Shown: positions 25,960-33,653 of the stretch, piece by piece
Layout: every line of letters starts with the position of its first letter
Position numbering within the stretch: position 1 is the stretch's first letter
DNA from: Paraburkholderia metrosideri
GTDB lineage: Bacteria; Pseudomonadota; Gammaproteobacteria; Burkholderiales; Burkholderiaceae
Length of the DNA stretch: 64,000 nt
Direction of reading: 5' to 3'
Assembly (NCBI RefSeq): GCF_904848625.1
Contig: NZ_CAJHCP010000019.1
Coordinates: 40,246 to 104,245, forward strand
Translations under genes and position numbers: made by a program
The notes under the pieces: model-generated
Told to the model about the DNA's origin: nothing
Seen by the model: the letters and a program-made list of their open reading frames with translations, nothing else
The model's database searches: none

Positions 25960-27210
25960 CTAGTTGTCCTCGATCACGAACAGCCGCTGGTATTCCTTGA
26001 CCGCGTACCGATCCGTCATGCCCGCGATGTAATGGGCGATCAGGCGCGGTTGAAGTGCCGCGTCCGCTGATTGATAGCTCGGCGGCAACAGCCGCGAGTC
26101 TTCCGTGAACGCGTCGAACAACCCGACCACGACGCGGCGCGCCTTATTGGCCATGCGCATCACACGATAGTGGCGATAAAGGTTCTTGAACAGGAAACGT
26201 TTGAGTGTGGCCGCCTGCGCGGCCATCACTTCACTGTGCGCGACGAGCGCAGGCGCGGCGCGCACCGCGTCGACTGATTGAGGCGCGTACGTCGCAAGAT
26301 TCGACTGGGTCGTTTCGATCAGGTCGACGATAAGCGCGTTGATGATTCGACGCACCGTTTCGTGGATCAGCCGTCGCCCTTCAATCTGCGGATAGTCGCT
26401 GCGTGCCGTTTCGTAGTGCGCCTGCCACAACTCCACTTCGGCAAGTTGCTCCACGGTGAGCAAGCCGGAGCGCAAACCGTCATCCACATCGTGATTGTTG
26501 TAGGCGATCTCGTCGGCGACATTGGCTATTTGCGCTTCGATGGACGGCTGCCGTCCTTCGAGAAAGCGCTCACCCAACGCACCGAGCCGCCGCGCATTTT
26601 CACGTGAACAATGTTTGAGAATGCCCTCACGGGTCTCAAAGCATAGATTTAGGCCGTTAAACGCCCCGTAGTGCTCTTCCAGATCGTCGACGACCGCGAG
26701 GCTTTGCAGATTGTGCTCGAAGCCGCCATGTTCGCGCATGCACTCGTTCAGCGCGTCCTGGCCGGCATGGCCGAACGGCGTGTGGCCGAGATCGTGAGCC
26801 AGAGAAATGGCTTCGACGAGGTCCTCGTTGACGCGCAGATTCCGCGCCACCGAACGCGCGATCTGCGCAACTTCGAGGCTGTGTGTGAGACGGGTGCGAA
26901 ACAGGTCGCCCTCGTGATTCACGAAGACCTGGGTTTTGTACTCGAGTCGACGGAACGCCGTGGAGTGGACGATGCGGTCGCGATCGCGCTGAAACTCCGT
27001 TCGAGCGCCAGGCGCGGATTCGGAATAGCGGCGACCGCGCGACTGGGCGGAATGCGCGGCGTACGGCGCGAGATGCGCTTCGAGTGCTTCCTGCGTTGGC
27101 ACGGCGATCGCCGCCGTGCGTGTCGCGGGGTCATGCTTTACTTCGTCGCTGCGCCTGTCAGTCACCGGATTCTCCGAAACATGGGGGGCGCCTGATGAGG
27201 CGAGGTGCAT
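25960..27210 (-). CDS. dgt: Deoxyguanosinetriphosphate triphosphohydrolase-like protein
   Basis: A 416-residue HD-domain phosphohydrolase expected to split dNTPs into deoxynucleoside and triphosphate. The metal-binding residues appear as RLTHSLEV and AHDLGHTPFGHAG, with DEIAYNNHDVDDGL further on; RIVHSTAFRRLEYKTQVF is the family N-terminal block. Length fits the shorter dGTPase-like subfamily. GAAGG precedes the ATG. It starts 29 bases after aroB and is probably the last gene of the pil-aroK-aroB-dgt string. About 240 bases downstream contain nothing recognisable. Confidence 0.9.
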   Translation of the reverse strand: MHLASSGAPHVSENPVTDRRSDEVKHDPATRTAAIAVPTQEALEAHLAPYAAHSAQSRGRRYSESAPGARTEFQRDRDRIVHSTAFRRLEYKTQVFVNHEGDLFRTRLTHSLEVAQIARSVARNLRVNEDLVEAISLAHDLGHTPFGHAGQDALNECMREHGGFEHNLQSLAVVDDLEEHYGAFNGLNLCFETREGILKHCSRENARRLGALGERFLEGRQPSIEAQIANVADEIAYNNHDVDDGLRSGLLTVEQLAEVELWQAHYETARSDYPQIEGRRLIHETVRRIINALIVDLIETTQSNLATYAPQSVDAVRAAPALVAHSEVMAAQAATLKRFLFKNLYRHYRVMRMANKARRVVVGLFDAFTEDSRLLPPSYQSADAALQPRLIAHYIAGMTDRYAVKEYQRLFVIEDN

Positions 27211-27239
27211 GATGCCTTCGCTGAAATGCTCCGATGTCT

Positions 27240-28316
27240 CTAGATAGCGGCGGCCAGCGTGGCTTGCACTTCGGCGTCGGGCGCCTGGGTGATCAGCGTC
27301 TCACCGAAACGCTTCAGCAGAATGAATTTGATTGCGCCGGCTTCTGCCTTCTTGTCGATCTGCATGAGTTCGACATAACGCGCTTCGCCGAGCGCGGGCG
27401 CCTTGGTCGGCAAATGCGCGGCGACGATGACGTCGACCAGACGCTTGCGCTGCGCAGACTCGAGATAGCCCATGCGCACGGACAAATCCGCAGCCATCAC
27501 CATTCCGCAGCCGACCGCCTCGCCGTGCAACCACTCGCCGTAGCCTAAACCTGCTTCAATCGCGTGGCCGAACGTGTGGCCGAAATTGAGGATGGCGCGC
27601 AGACCGCCTTCGCGTTCGTCCTGCGCTACCACCGACGCCTTGATCTCGCACGACCGCTTGACCGCCTCGGTCAGCGCGCCCGGTTCGCAGCGGTTCAATG
27701 CCTCGATATTGGCTTCGATCCAGCTGAAGAAGCCGGCATCGGCAATCGCGCCGGTCTTGATGACCTCGGCGACGCCCGCCGCCAGTTCACGCCCGGGCAG
27801 CGTGCGCAGCGCGCCGATGTCGGCGATCACGGCTTGCGGCTGGTAGAACGCGCCGATCATGTTCTTGCCAAGCGGATGATTGATACCCGTCTTGCCGCCC
27901 ACCGACGAATCCACCTGCGACAGCAACGTAGTCGGCACCTGAATGAACGGCACGCCGCGCATGTAACACGCAGCCGCGAAACCGGTCATATCGCCGATCA
28001 CGCCGCCGCCCAATGCGATCAGCGTGGTCTTGCGATCGGCGCGCGAACCGAGCAGCGCGTCGAAAATCAGATTCAGGGTTTCGAGGTTCTTGTTCGCCTC
28101 GCCGTCCGGCAGGACGACCGTCGACACCTGTTTGCCGAGCGGCGCCAGCGCGGCGCGCAGCTTGTCGCCGTAGAGCGGGTCGACGGTGGTGTTGGTGACG
28201 ATGGTGACCGAGTTACCGGCGATATGCGGCGCGAACAACGCCGTCTGACCGATCAGATCGGCACCGATATGGATGGGATAGGCGCGCTCGCCCAGTTCGA
28301 CGTTGACGGTAATCAT
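27240..28316 (-). CDS. aroB: 3-Dehydroquinate synthase AroB
   Basis: This NAD- and Zn-dependent enzyme makes 3-dehydroquinate from DAHP in the shikimate pathway. The 358-residue protein has DGEANKNLET, GGGVIGDMTGFAAA, the PTTLLSQVDSSVGGKTGIN active-site segment and the metal-binding FGHTFGHAIE and LHGEAVGCGM regions. I chose ATG 28316 by family start (MITVNVELG). An alternative ATG at 28325 overlaps the aroK stop as TAATG and would add three residues. It directly follows aroK, the standard aroKB pair. Confidence 0.95.
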   Translation of the reverse strand: MITVNVELGERAYPIHIGADLIGQTALFAPHIAGNSVTIVTNTTVDPLYGDKLRAALAPLGKQVSTVVLPDGEANKNLETLNLIFDALLGSRADRKTTLIALGGGVIGDMTGFAAACYMRGVPFIQVPTTLLSQVDSSVGGKTGINHPLGKNMIGAFYQPQAVIADIGALRTLPGRELAAGVAEVIKTGAIADAGFFSWIEANIEALNRCEPGALTEAVKRSCEIKASVVAQDEREGGLRAILNFGHTFGHAIEAGLGYGEWLHGEAVGCGMVMAADLSVRMGYLESAQRKRLVDVIVAAHLPTKAPALGEARYVELMQIDKKAEAGAIKFILLKRFGETLITQAPDAEVQATLAAAI

Positions 28317-28324
28317 ACGGTCCA

Positions 28325-28876
28325 TTATGAAGCAGGATGTTTGGCAACGCCGGCCATCTCGAGCTGCATCAGAACCATATTGACGAGTCCGTTGACCGAA
28401 GGCCGGCCGGTTTCAATCACGAAATGCGCGCATTCCCGGTAGAGCGGGTCGCGCACTTCATAGAGCGCTTCGAGGCGTCCTTTGGGATCTTCGGTCTGCA
28501 GAAGCGGCCGGTTCTTGTCGCGCCGGGTGCGCAGCCACAGATCGTGAGGATTGGCGCGCAGATAGATCACCACCCCGTTATTCTGCAGCGCTTCACGGTT
28601 TTCCGGCCGCAATACCGCGCCGCCGCCGGTCGCCAGCACGATATTTTCGCGCCCGGTGAGCTCGGAAATCACGCTTGCCTCGCGCTCGCGAAAGCCCGCC
28701 TCGCCCTCCAGCTCGAAGATCACAGGAATGCGCGCCCCCGTACGCACCTCGATTTCATGGTCGGAATCGAAGAACGGGCGATCGAGACGGCGCGCAATGG
28801 CCCGGCCCACGGTGGTTTTTCCTGCCCCCATGAGCCCTACGAAAATTACATTGGCGTGTGCGTCCCGCGCTTGCAA
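28325..28876 (-). CDS. aroK: Shikimate kinase AroK
   Basis: A 183-residue P-loop kinase that phosphorylates shikimate using ATP. It has Walker A GLMGAGKTTVGR, the DSDHEIE magnesium/shikimate site, REREASVI, GGGAV and the LID segment TRRDKNRPLL. The start is taken as TTG at 28876: AGAGGA lies six bases upstream and the product begins QARDAHANVIFVG as in relatives. An in-frame extension to 28927 has no support. It lies between pilQ and aroB, the usual betaproteobacterial position. Confidence 0.94.
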   Translation of the reverse strand: MQARDAHANVIFVGLMGAGKTTVGRAIARRLDRPFFDSDHEIEVRTGARIPVIFELEGEAGFREREASVISELTGRENIVLATGGGAVLRPENREALQNNGVVIYLRANPHDLWLRTRRDKNRPLLQTEDPKGRLEALYEVRDPLYRECAHFVIETGRPSVNGLVNMVLMQLEMAGVAKHPAS

Positions 28877-28984
28877 CGGTGTCCTCTGGCTAATCCGGTA
28901 TGGGTTCGTGCCGCAGCTTACTGGCAAAGCGGCTGCCTTGTCGAGCCTGAGCGCCGCCGCTGGCGAGCGACAGCACCCTGCCCC

Positions 28985-30736
28985 CTAATTTGTCTGAACG
29001 ACGCGCGGCGTGATGAAAATTGCCAGTTCACTGCGCTGGTCGCGATGCGCCCGATGGCGAAAAAGCGCGCCCAAAACCGGTATTTTGCCCAGGAGCGGCA
29101 CCCGCGTCACATCATCCCGGTCATCGGTCGCGTAAATTCCGCCGATCGACACCGTACCACCATCCTCGACTTCCACGCGCGTTTGCACATGTTTGGTGTT
29201 GATCGCAGGCCCGGCGTCGGTCTGTTCGCCGACGCTGTCTTTGGCGACGTCGAGGTCGAGTACGACCCGGCCGTCGGGCATGATCTGCGGCTCGACCTCC
29301 AGTTTGAGCGTAGCCCGGCGAAACTGCACGCCGGACACACCCTGTCCCACCTTCGCCTGATATGGCAGTTCGGTGCCCTGTTCGACCACCGCCTTCATCC
29401 GGTCCGCAGTGACGACACGCGGGCTCGACACGATTTCCCCGCGCCCCTCGGCTTCGAGCGCGCTCAGCTCGATGTTCAGCAACCGCGTCGCCCCGGCAGC
29501 AAATAGCGTCAATCCTGCGGTGGCGGCATCGAAGCCCGAAATCGGCCGCGCCGATAAATCGTAAACGGTACCGTCCGCGTTGCCGTTGAGCCCTTTTGCC
29601 GTGCCCTCGGCGTTCGTGGCCGCCACCGACAGCTTCACGCCGAGGTTGCGCGAAAAGCCATGCTCGCCTTCGACAATATGCGCTTCGATCAGCACCTGAC
29701 GGGTTGGCCGGTCGACGGCGGCGACCAGCGCGGCGATTTGCGCGAGCCGCCCTTCGAGATCGGTGATGAACAGCAGATTGGTACGCGGATCGGCCGTCAC
29801 GGCGCCCCTTTTGGACAGCACGCGCTGGGTGCCGGAGCCGGTCAGCAGACGCCGCACATCCTCGGCATGCGCGTAGTGCAGCTCGAACGTGCGGCTTGCC
29901 AGCGGTTCAAGATCGGCGGCACGGGCGTGGGCTTCGAAACGTTGCCGCTCGCGCGCGGCCAGCTCCGACTGTGACGTCACCCAGATCACATCGCCGTGAC
30001 GCTCCATTGCAAGATTATTGACGTCGAGCAGGGTGTCGAACGCTCTGCGCCATGGCACCTTGTCGAGCCGCAACGAGACCGAGCCGCGCACTCGCTCGCT
30101 TGCAACGATGTTCAACCCCGTGAACTCGGCGAACGCCTTGAGCACGGCGCCCAGTTCGGCTCGCTGGAAGTTCAGCGAGATCGGCTTATTGTCGCCGGCA
30201 AGCCGGGTATCGGCGAGTGTCTTTGGCGCTCCGCTCAGGCGCTCGGGTGGCGGCAATGGCACAGGCGGCCCTTCGAGCGCGGAGGCGCTCGCGGTGTCAT
30301 CGCGAGCCTGGTCGGATGATTGCCTTTTCAGCGGGACCGAGCCTTCGGCGGCGTCGGCAAAGGTGCCGGAATCAGCTGACGCACGGTTAGATGACGCGGT
30401 GCCGGTTGCCGAAGCGCCGGGGTCAGCCGCGGAACTGGCCTCATCCGCTGAATCGTCGCGGAACGGATTGGGTACTGCGATGGCGACAGCGCGTGGCCGG
30501 GTTGCCGATTCATCACCGTAGGCGGCATCGGCGGACGGAGCAGCAAAGTCGTCCACCGGCATGAAGGCCGGCAATGGCGGCAGCGGTGCGATCGACGCAT
30601 GCGCAATACCGCCGCCTAGTGCTGCACTGATGCACAGGCCAACATATAACCGGGCGCCGCGCGAAGCGCACAGGTGCCGAGGAAAACCAGCGCCGCAATA
30701 CGATGGCACGGCAAGACGGGGCTTAACCGGGCTCAT
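28985..30736 (-). CDS. pilQ: Type IV pilus secretin PilQ (compact form)
   Basis: PilQ forms the outer-membrane channel through which the pilus fibre passes. The 583-residue protein has a signal peptide, a long Ala/Ser/Asp-rich low-complexity stretch (about 60-160), a secretin STN-like domain (ISLNFQRAELGAVLKAFAEFTGLNIVAS), an N1-like domain (RTFELHYAHAEDVRRLL) and the C-terminal secretin domain (VLIEAHIVE; VGQGVSGVQF; VPLLGKIPVLGALFRHR; ELAIFITPRVV). AMIN domains common in larger PilQ proteins are absent. Its ATG overlaps the upstream pilO-pilP stop. Confidence 0.92.
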   Translation of the reverse strand: MSPVKPRLAVPSYCGAGFPRHLCASRGARLYVGLCISAALGGGIAHASIAPLPPLPAFMPVDDFAAPSADAAYGDESATRPRAVAIAVPNPFRDDSADEASSAADPGASATGTASSNRASADSGTFADAAEGSVPLKRQSSDQARDDTASASALEGPPVPLPPPERLSGAPKTLADTRLAGDNKPISLNFQRAELGAVLKAFAEFTGLNIVASERVRGSVSLRLDKVPWRRAFDTLLDVNNLAMERHGDVIWVTSQSELAARERQRFEAHARAADLEPLASRTFELHYAHAEDVRRLLTGSGTQRVLSKRGAVTADPRTNLLFITDLEGRLAQIAALVAAVDRPTRQVLIEAHIVEGEHGFSRNLGVKLSVAATNAEGTAKGLNGNADGTVYDLSARPISGFDAATAGLTLFAAGATRLLNIELSALEAEGRGEIVSSPRVVTADRMKAVVEQGTELPYQAKVGQGVSGVQFRRATLKLEVEPQIMPDGRVVLDLDVAKDSVGEQTDAGPAINTKHVQTRVEVEDGGTVSIGGIYATDDRDDVTRVPLLGKIPVLGALFRHRAHRDQRSELAIFITPRVVQTN

Positions 30737-31656
30737 CAGGACGCCTCCGTCAGCGCCAGCGTGCGCGTCGTGACGCCGTTGGCGAGCGTCACGCCATCCG
30801 CATCGATCTTCGTGACGCGCTCAGCGCCCACCTGCTGCCCCGACATCACGGTCGTGGACCCATCCGGCGTATCGAGCAACGCCAGTCCGCGCTTCAAATC
30901 ACGCAGCAAGCCAACCAGACGTAGCGACGCATCATCGGCAAGATCGTCACCGGCGTGCATCTGCGGACGCGAAAACGGATCGAAGAACACGACGTCTTCG
31001 TCATCGTCCGGATCGAGGCTGGCGTCGTCGAACGCGTCCGCCGGGGTGGTCAATGGAGCCGGCCGCAACGCGCTGAACAACCGCCAGGTCGCGTTCACCG
31101 ACAGCGCAGCGGCATCCTGTTTAACGGTGACGTCGACGGGAACCATCAGCAACGGCAAGTCCGACAGCCCGCGCAAAAACGCCATCAGATGCACGAAGTC
31201 GGCGCGGGCAGTCAGGCGCAACAGACGCCCGCTCTCAGTGGCGGCGCCGCTCGCAGCCCCCGGTTCCACCGCCAGCAACGCCACGCTATTTTGCGCGGCC
31301 AGTTCGGAGACGATGCGCACGTCGTCCGCTGAACCCCACGATGCGAGAGAAGACACAGCCGGGGCGGAAGTTGCGCTACGACGCAAGCCAGGCAATTGCG
31401 CAAGCGAACGCGATGCGTCCGCGAGACGTTGCGTGCTGGCCGCCAACGCCGCACGGCTCGCCTCGACGCCACTGAAGTCGGCGACGATCCAGCCATACGC
31501 GCCCACCCCAAACACCAGCGCAGCAATCAGCAGCATTGCGAGCCAGCGACGACGCCGGCTCCATGCATCGAGCGGCAAACGCGCCTGCGTCAATAAATAC
31601 GAAAGAGAAAATGCGGCGCCAGGCGCGCCGCCGGATTCGACAAAAATCGTGCTCAT
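30736..31656 (-). CDS. PilO-PilP fusion protein of the type IV pilus alignment complex
   Basis: A 306-residue protein. The first two thirds look like PilO: a cytoplasmic N-terminus, one membrane segment (about 41-62), a coiled-coil region and a ferredoxin-like domain (FVHLMAFLRGLSDLPLLMVPVDV). The last third resembles the PilP beta domain: DPFSRPQ, then LRLVGLLRDLKRGLALLDTPDG and a final VTKIDADGVTL strand. Normal PilP is a separate lipoprotein; no separate pilP exists here. The chain links PilN in the inner membrane with PilQ. ATGA overlaps join it to pilN and pilQ. Confidence 0.82.
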   Translation of the reverse strand: MSTIFVESGGAPGAAFSLSYLLTQARLPLDAWSRRRRWLAMLLIAALVFGVGAYGWIVADFSGVEASRAALAASTQRLADASRSLAQLPGLRRSATSAPAVSSLASWGSADDVRIVSELAAQNSVALLAVEPGAASGAATESGRLLRLTARADFVHLMAFLRGLSDLPLLMVPVDVTVKQDAAALSVNATWRLFSALRPAPLTTPADAFDDASLDPDDDEDVVFFDPFSRPQMHAGDDLADDASLRLVGLLRDLKRGLALLDTPDGSTTVMSGQQVGAERVTKIDADGVTLANGVTTRTLALTEAS

Positions 31657-32411
31657 CGTGGACCTCCGGATAGTTCTGACTTCAGAGGACGCGCTGCTGC
31701 TGCCGATCCCACCGCATGAGCCGCTTTCGGCACAGGGTCGTCCCAGCGCAGGCGCGCGCCAAACTCAATCGGACCGCTCACGCTTTCATCCGCAGACGCG
31801 TGGCCGCGTGACACGGGGCGATGCAGGTCGCTCATCTCGGCCCCCTTCACGCCGCGAATCGCGCTCAGACGCTTGAGCCACTCAGCCGAAGCGAGATGTC
31901 CACGCGAAGTCGCCAGCAACTCGGTGTCGTGCTCGCGCTGGCGCAACTGCCGTAGCACCACGCCGTCGCCAGGTTCGAAACTCAGCGCATCGAGCAGATC
32001 GCGCAAATGGGTCAGCGGCTCGGACAAGCTCACGGCACGCGCCATGTCTTTGCGCTGCTGGTCTTGCGCACGAGTCAATTTCGCGTGTTCGGCGAGCGGC
32101 ACAGCCATCTGTGTGAGGGACCGTTCAATCGACGTACGCTCCGTGTCGATCCGCGTTTTCTCGAACGCCTGCCACGCGGCCAGACCGAGGACCGCGGCAG
32201 CGCCGGCCAATGCCGCAGCAAGCCATTCGCGCAGACAGCGCCGCCGCGCCAGTCGTGCATTGCGTTGCCGGTAAGGCAGCAGATTGAAGCCACCGAGCCA
32301 CGGTTTTGCGAACGGCATCTTGCGGGTTGGCGGAGATGTTTTCGAACTCAGCAAGCGCGAAAACGGAAGCGAATGGCGCAGCCGGTGTGACAGCAAAAAG
32401 CCGCGCGTCAT
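31653..32411 (-). CDS. pilN: Type IV pilus assembly protein PilN
   Basis: A 252-residue inner-membrane protein that binds PilM through its cytoplasmic tail and PilO through its periplasmic part. The diagnostic FNLLPYRQRN motif near residue 42 is followed by one membrane segment (WLAAALAGAAAVLGLAAW), a coiled coil and a small alpha/beta domain. The ATG at 32411 overlaps the pilM stop (ATGA). The N-terminal tail before the INLLPYR-type motif is longer than usual; a second ATG at 32318 would give a typical length. Confidence 0.88.
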   Translation of the reverse strand: MTRGFLLSHRLRHSLPFSRLLSSKTSPPTRKMPFAKPWLGGFNLLPYRQRNARLARRRCLREWLAAALAGAAAVLGLAAWQAFEKTRIDTERTSIERSLTQMAVPLAEHAKLTRAQDQQRKDMARAVSLSEPLTHLRDLLDALSFEPGDGVVLRQLRQREHDTELLATSRGHLASAEWLKRLSAIRGVKGAEMSDLHRPVSRGHASADESVSGPIEFGARLRWDDPVPKAAHAVGSAAAARPLKSELSGGPR

Positions 32412-33400
32412 TCGAGCACCCCACGCAATGCAAGCCCAAACGCAACCGCGCCAGCTGGTTCGTATAACAGAGGGTCGCCGGGTTGCCGGGCGCGACTGCC
32501 GAGCGCGGCGCACTCGAACGGCAGCGTCGTGCAGCCCAATACGTCGGCGAGATCCGCAAGAGAAAAACCGACCCCGTCGAGCAGACCAATTTCGCCGCTC
32601 ACCAGTGCACAGTCGAGCACAGGGCCGTGAACCAGATCACGCAACGCATCCGCGAGATCGGTATGTTCGGGCGCCGGATAACGCATTTCACCGGCAATGC
32701 TATCGTCGACAATGCGCCACCCGTACACGCCGTCCGTGCCGATCCACAACGCGACGTAGGGCTCGTGCGGATCCAGTTCGCGACTCGCCGCATACCGCAT
32801 GGCGCGCAGCGCCGCGTGCGGTTCACCGTCGACAGCAGTCAGCGAAATACCCGCAATGGCAGCGCATTCCATTCGCGCTTCGAGATGCTGACGCGCGGTG
32901 GCCGCGATCGTCACGGAGCGAATCGGCAAGTGGTTTTCATCGACAAACCAGTCGACCGCAAGCGCGTGCCGCTCAAGCCCGGCCATGCGCTCCGCTTCGC
33001 TCATCACGGCGGGTTCGAGTCCGGCCAGCGCAAGGCCGCCGTCGCCGACGCAATGGCTTTGCGCGGCGAGCCGCGCAAGCGGCACGATGCTGGTCAACGT
33101 AGCCGATGCGGGCATCGCCATCGCGCATTGCAACGCGTGCGTCGCACATGCACGCGGCAAACCGGCGAACGCATCGCGCAATGCACGCGCTATGGCGTGC
33201 CGGTCCGCAATCTCGCTGCCGGCCATCACACCGGGGGCCAGCGGTACGGTGCAAAGGTACTCGAGATGCAGCGCGCCACGCGCGCGCGAACGCTGACTCA
33301 CCACGACCAGACGCACCGCTTGCGAGCCAATATCAATGCCTGCGCCGAAACGCTGCCAACCTGATTTCACCGCCTGAAGCCACGAACTGTTGAACGTCAT
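32408..33400 (-). CDS. pilM: Type IV pilus assembly ATPase-like protein PilM
   Basis: An actin-like cytoplasmic protein (330 residues) that docks on PilN and links the pilus motor to the envelope complex. It has the phosphate-binding GIDIGSQAVRLVVVS motif near 20 and later ActA/FtsA-like segments (VALWIGTDGVYGW; VDGEPHAALRAMRY). The ATG at 33400 is preceded by a strong GGGAGGG site; the frame further upstream is unsupported. It is the first gene of the pilM-N-OP-Q operon and divergent from mrcA. Confidence 0.89.
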   Translation of the reverse strand: MTFNSSWLQAVKSGWQRFGAGIDIGSQAVRLVVVSQRSRARGALHLEYLCTVPLAPGVMAGSEIADRHAIARALRDAFAGLPRACATHALQCAMAMPASATLTSIVPLARLAAQSHCVGDGGLALAGLEPAVMSEAERMAGLERHALAVDWFVDENHLPIRSVTIAATARQHLEARMECAAIAGISLTAVDGEPHAALRAMRYAASRELDPHEPYVALWIGTDGVYGWRIVDDSIAGEMRYPAPEHTDLADALRDLVHGPVLDCALVSGEIGLLDGVGFSLADLADVLGCTTLPFECAALGSRARQPGDPLLYEPAGAVAFGLALRGVLE

Positions 33401-33599
33401 TCCGCCCTCCCTCTGACTCACGCGACGAACTATTCGAACGCGAGTAACGAGGGAGAATTGTGCGGACCAGCGCCGTTGCGCGACACTCAGCCAAACGGCC
33501 AACGTTGCATAACGCACGCCCCGCACGCTATCAAAGCGTCTACAGTGAAGTCATTCCTGCGCGGCGCGCAGACTTGCCAGGAACCATCCGTAAGCAAGA

Positions 33600-33635
33600 C
33601 GAAAGCCAACAGGCCAGGCGGCTATAATCGCGGGA
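33600..33635 (+). promoter_or_regulatory. Candidate mrcA promoter
   Basis: A perfect TATAAT lies at 33623-33628, 26 bases before the mrcA ATG. The -35 region near 33600 is a poor match. Placement in the pilM/mrcA divergent region supports it. Confidence 0.5.
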
Positions 33636-33653
33636 CTGTTTTTTGGTGCACAT

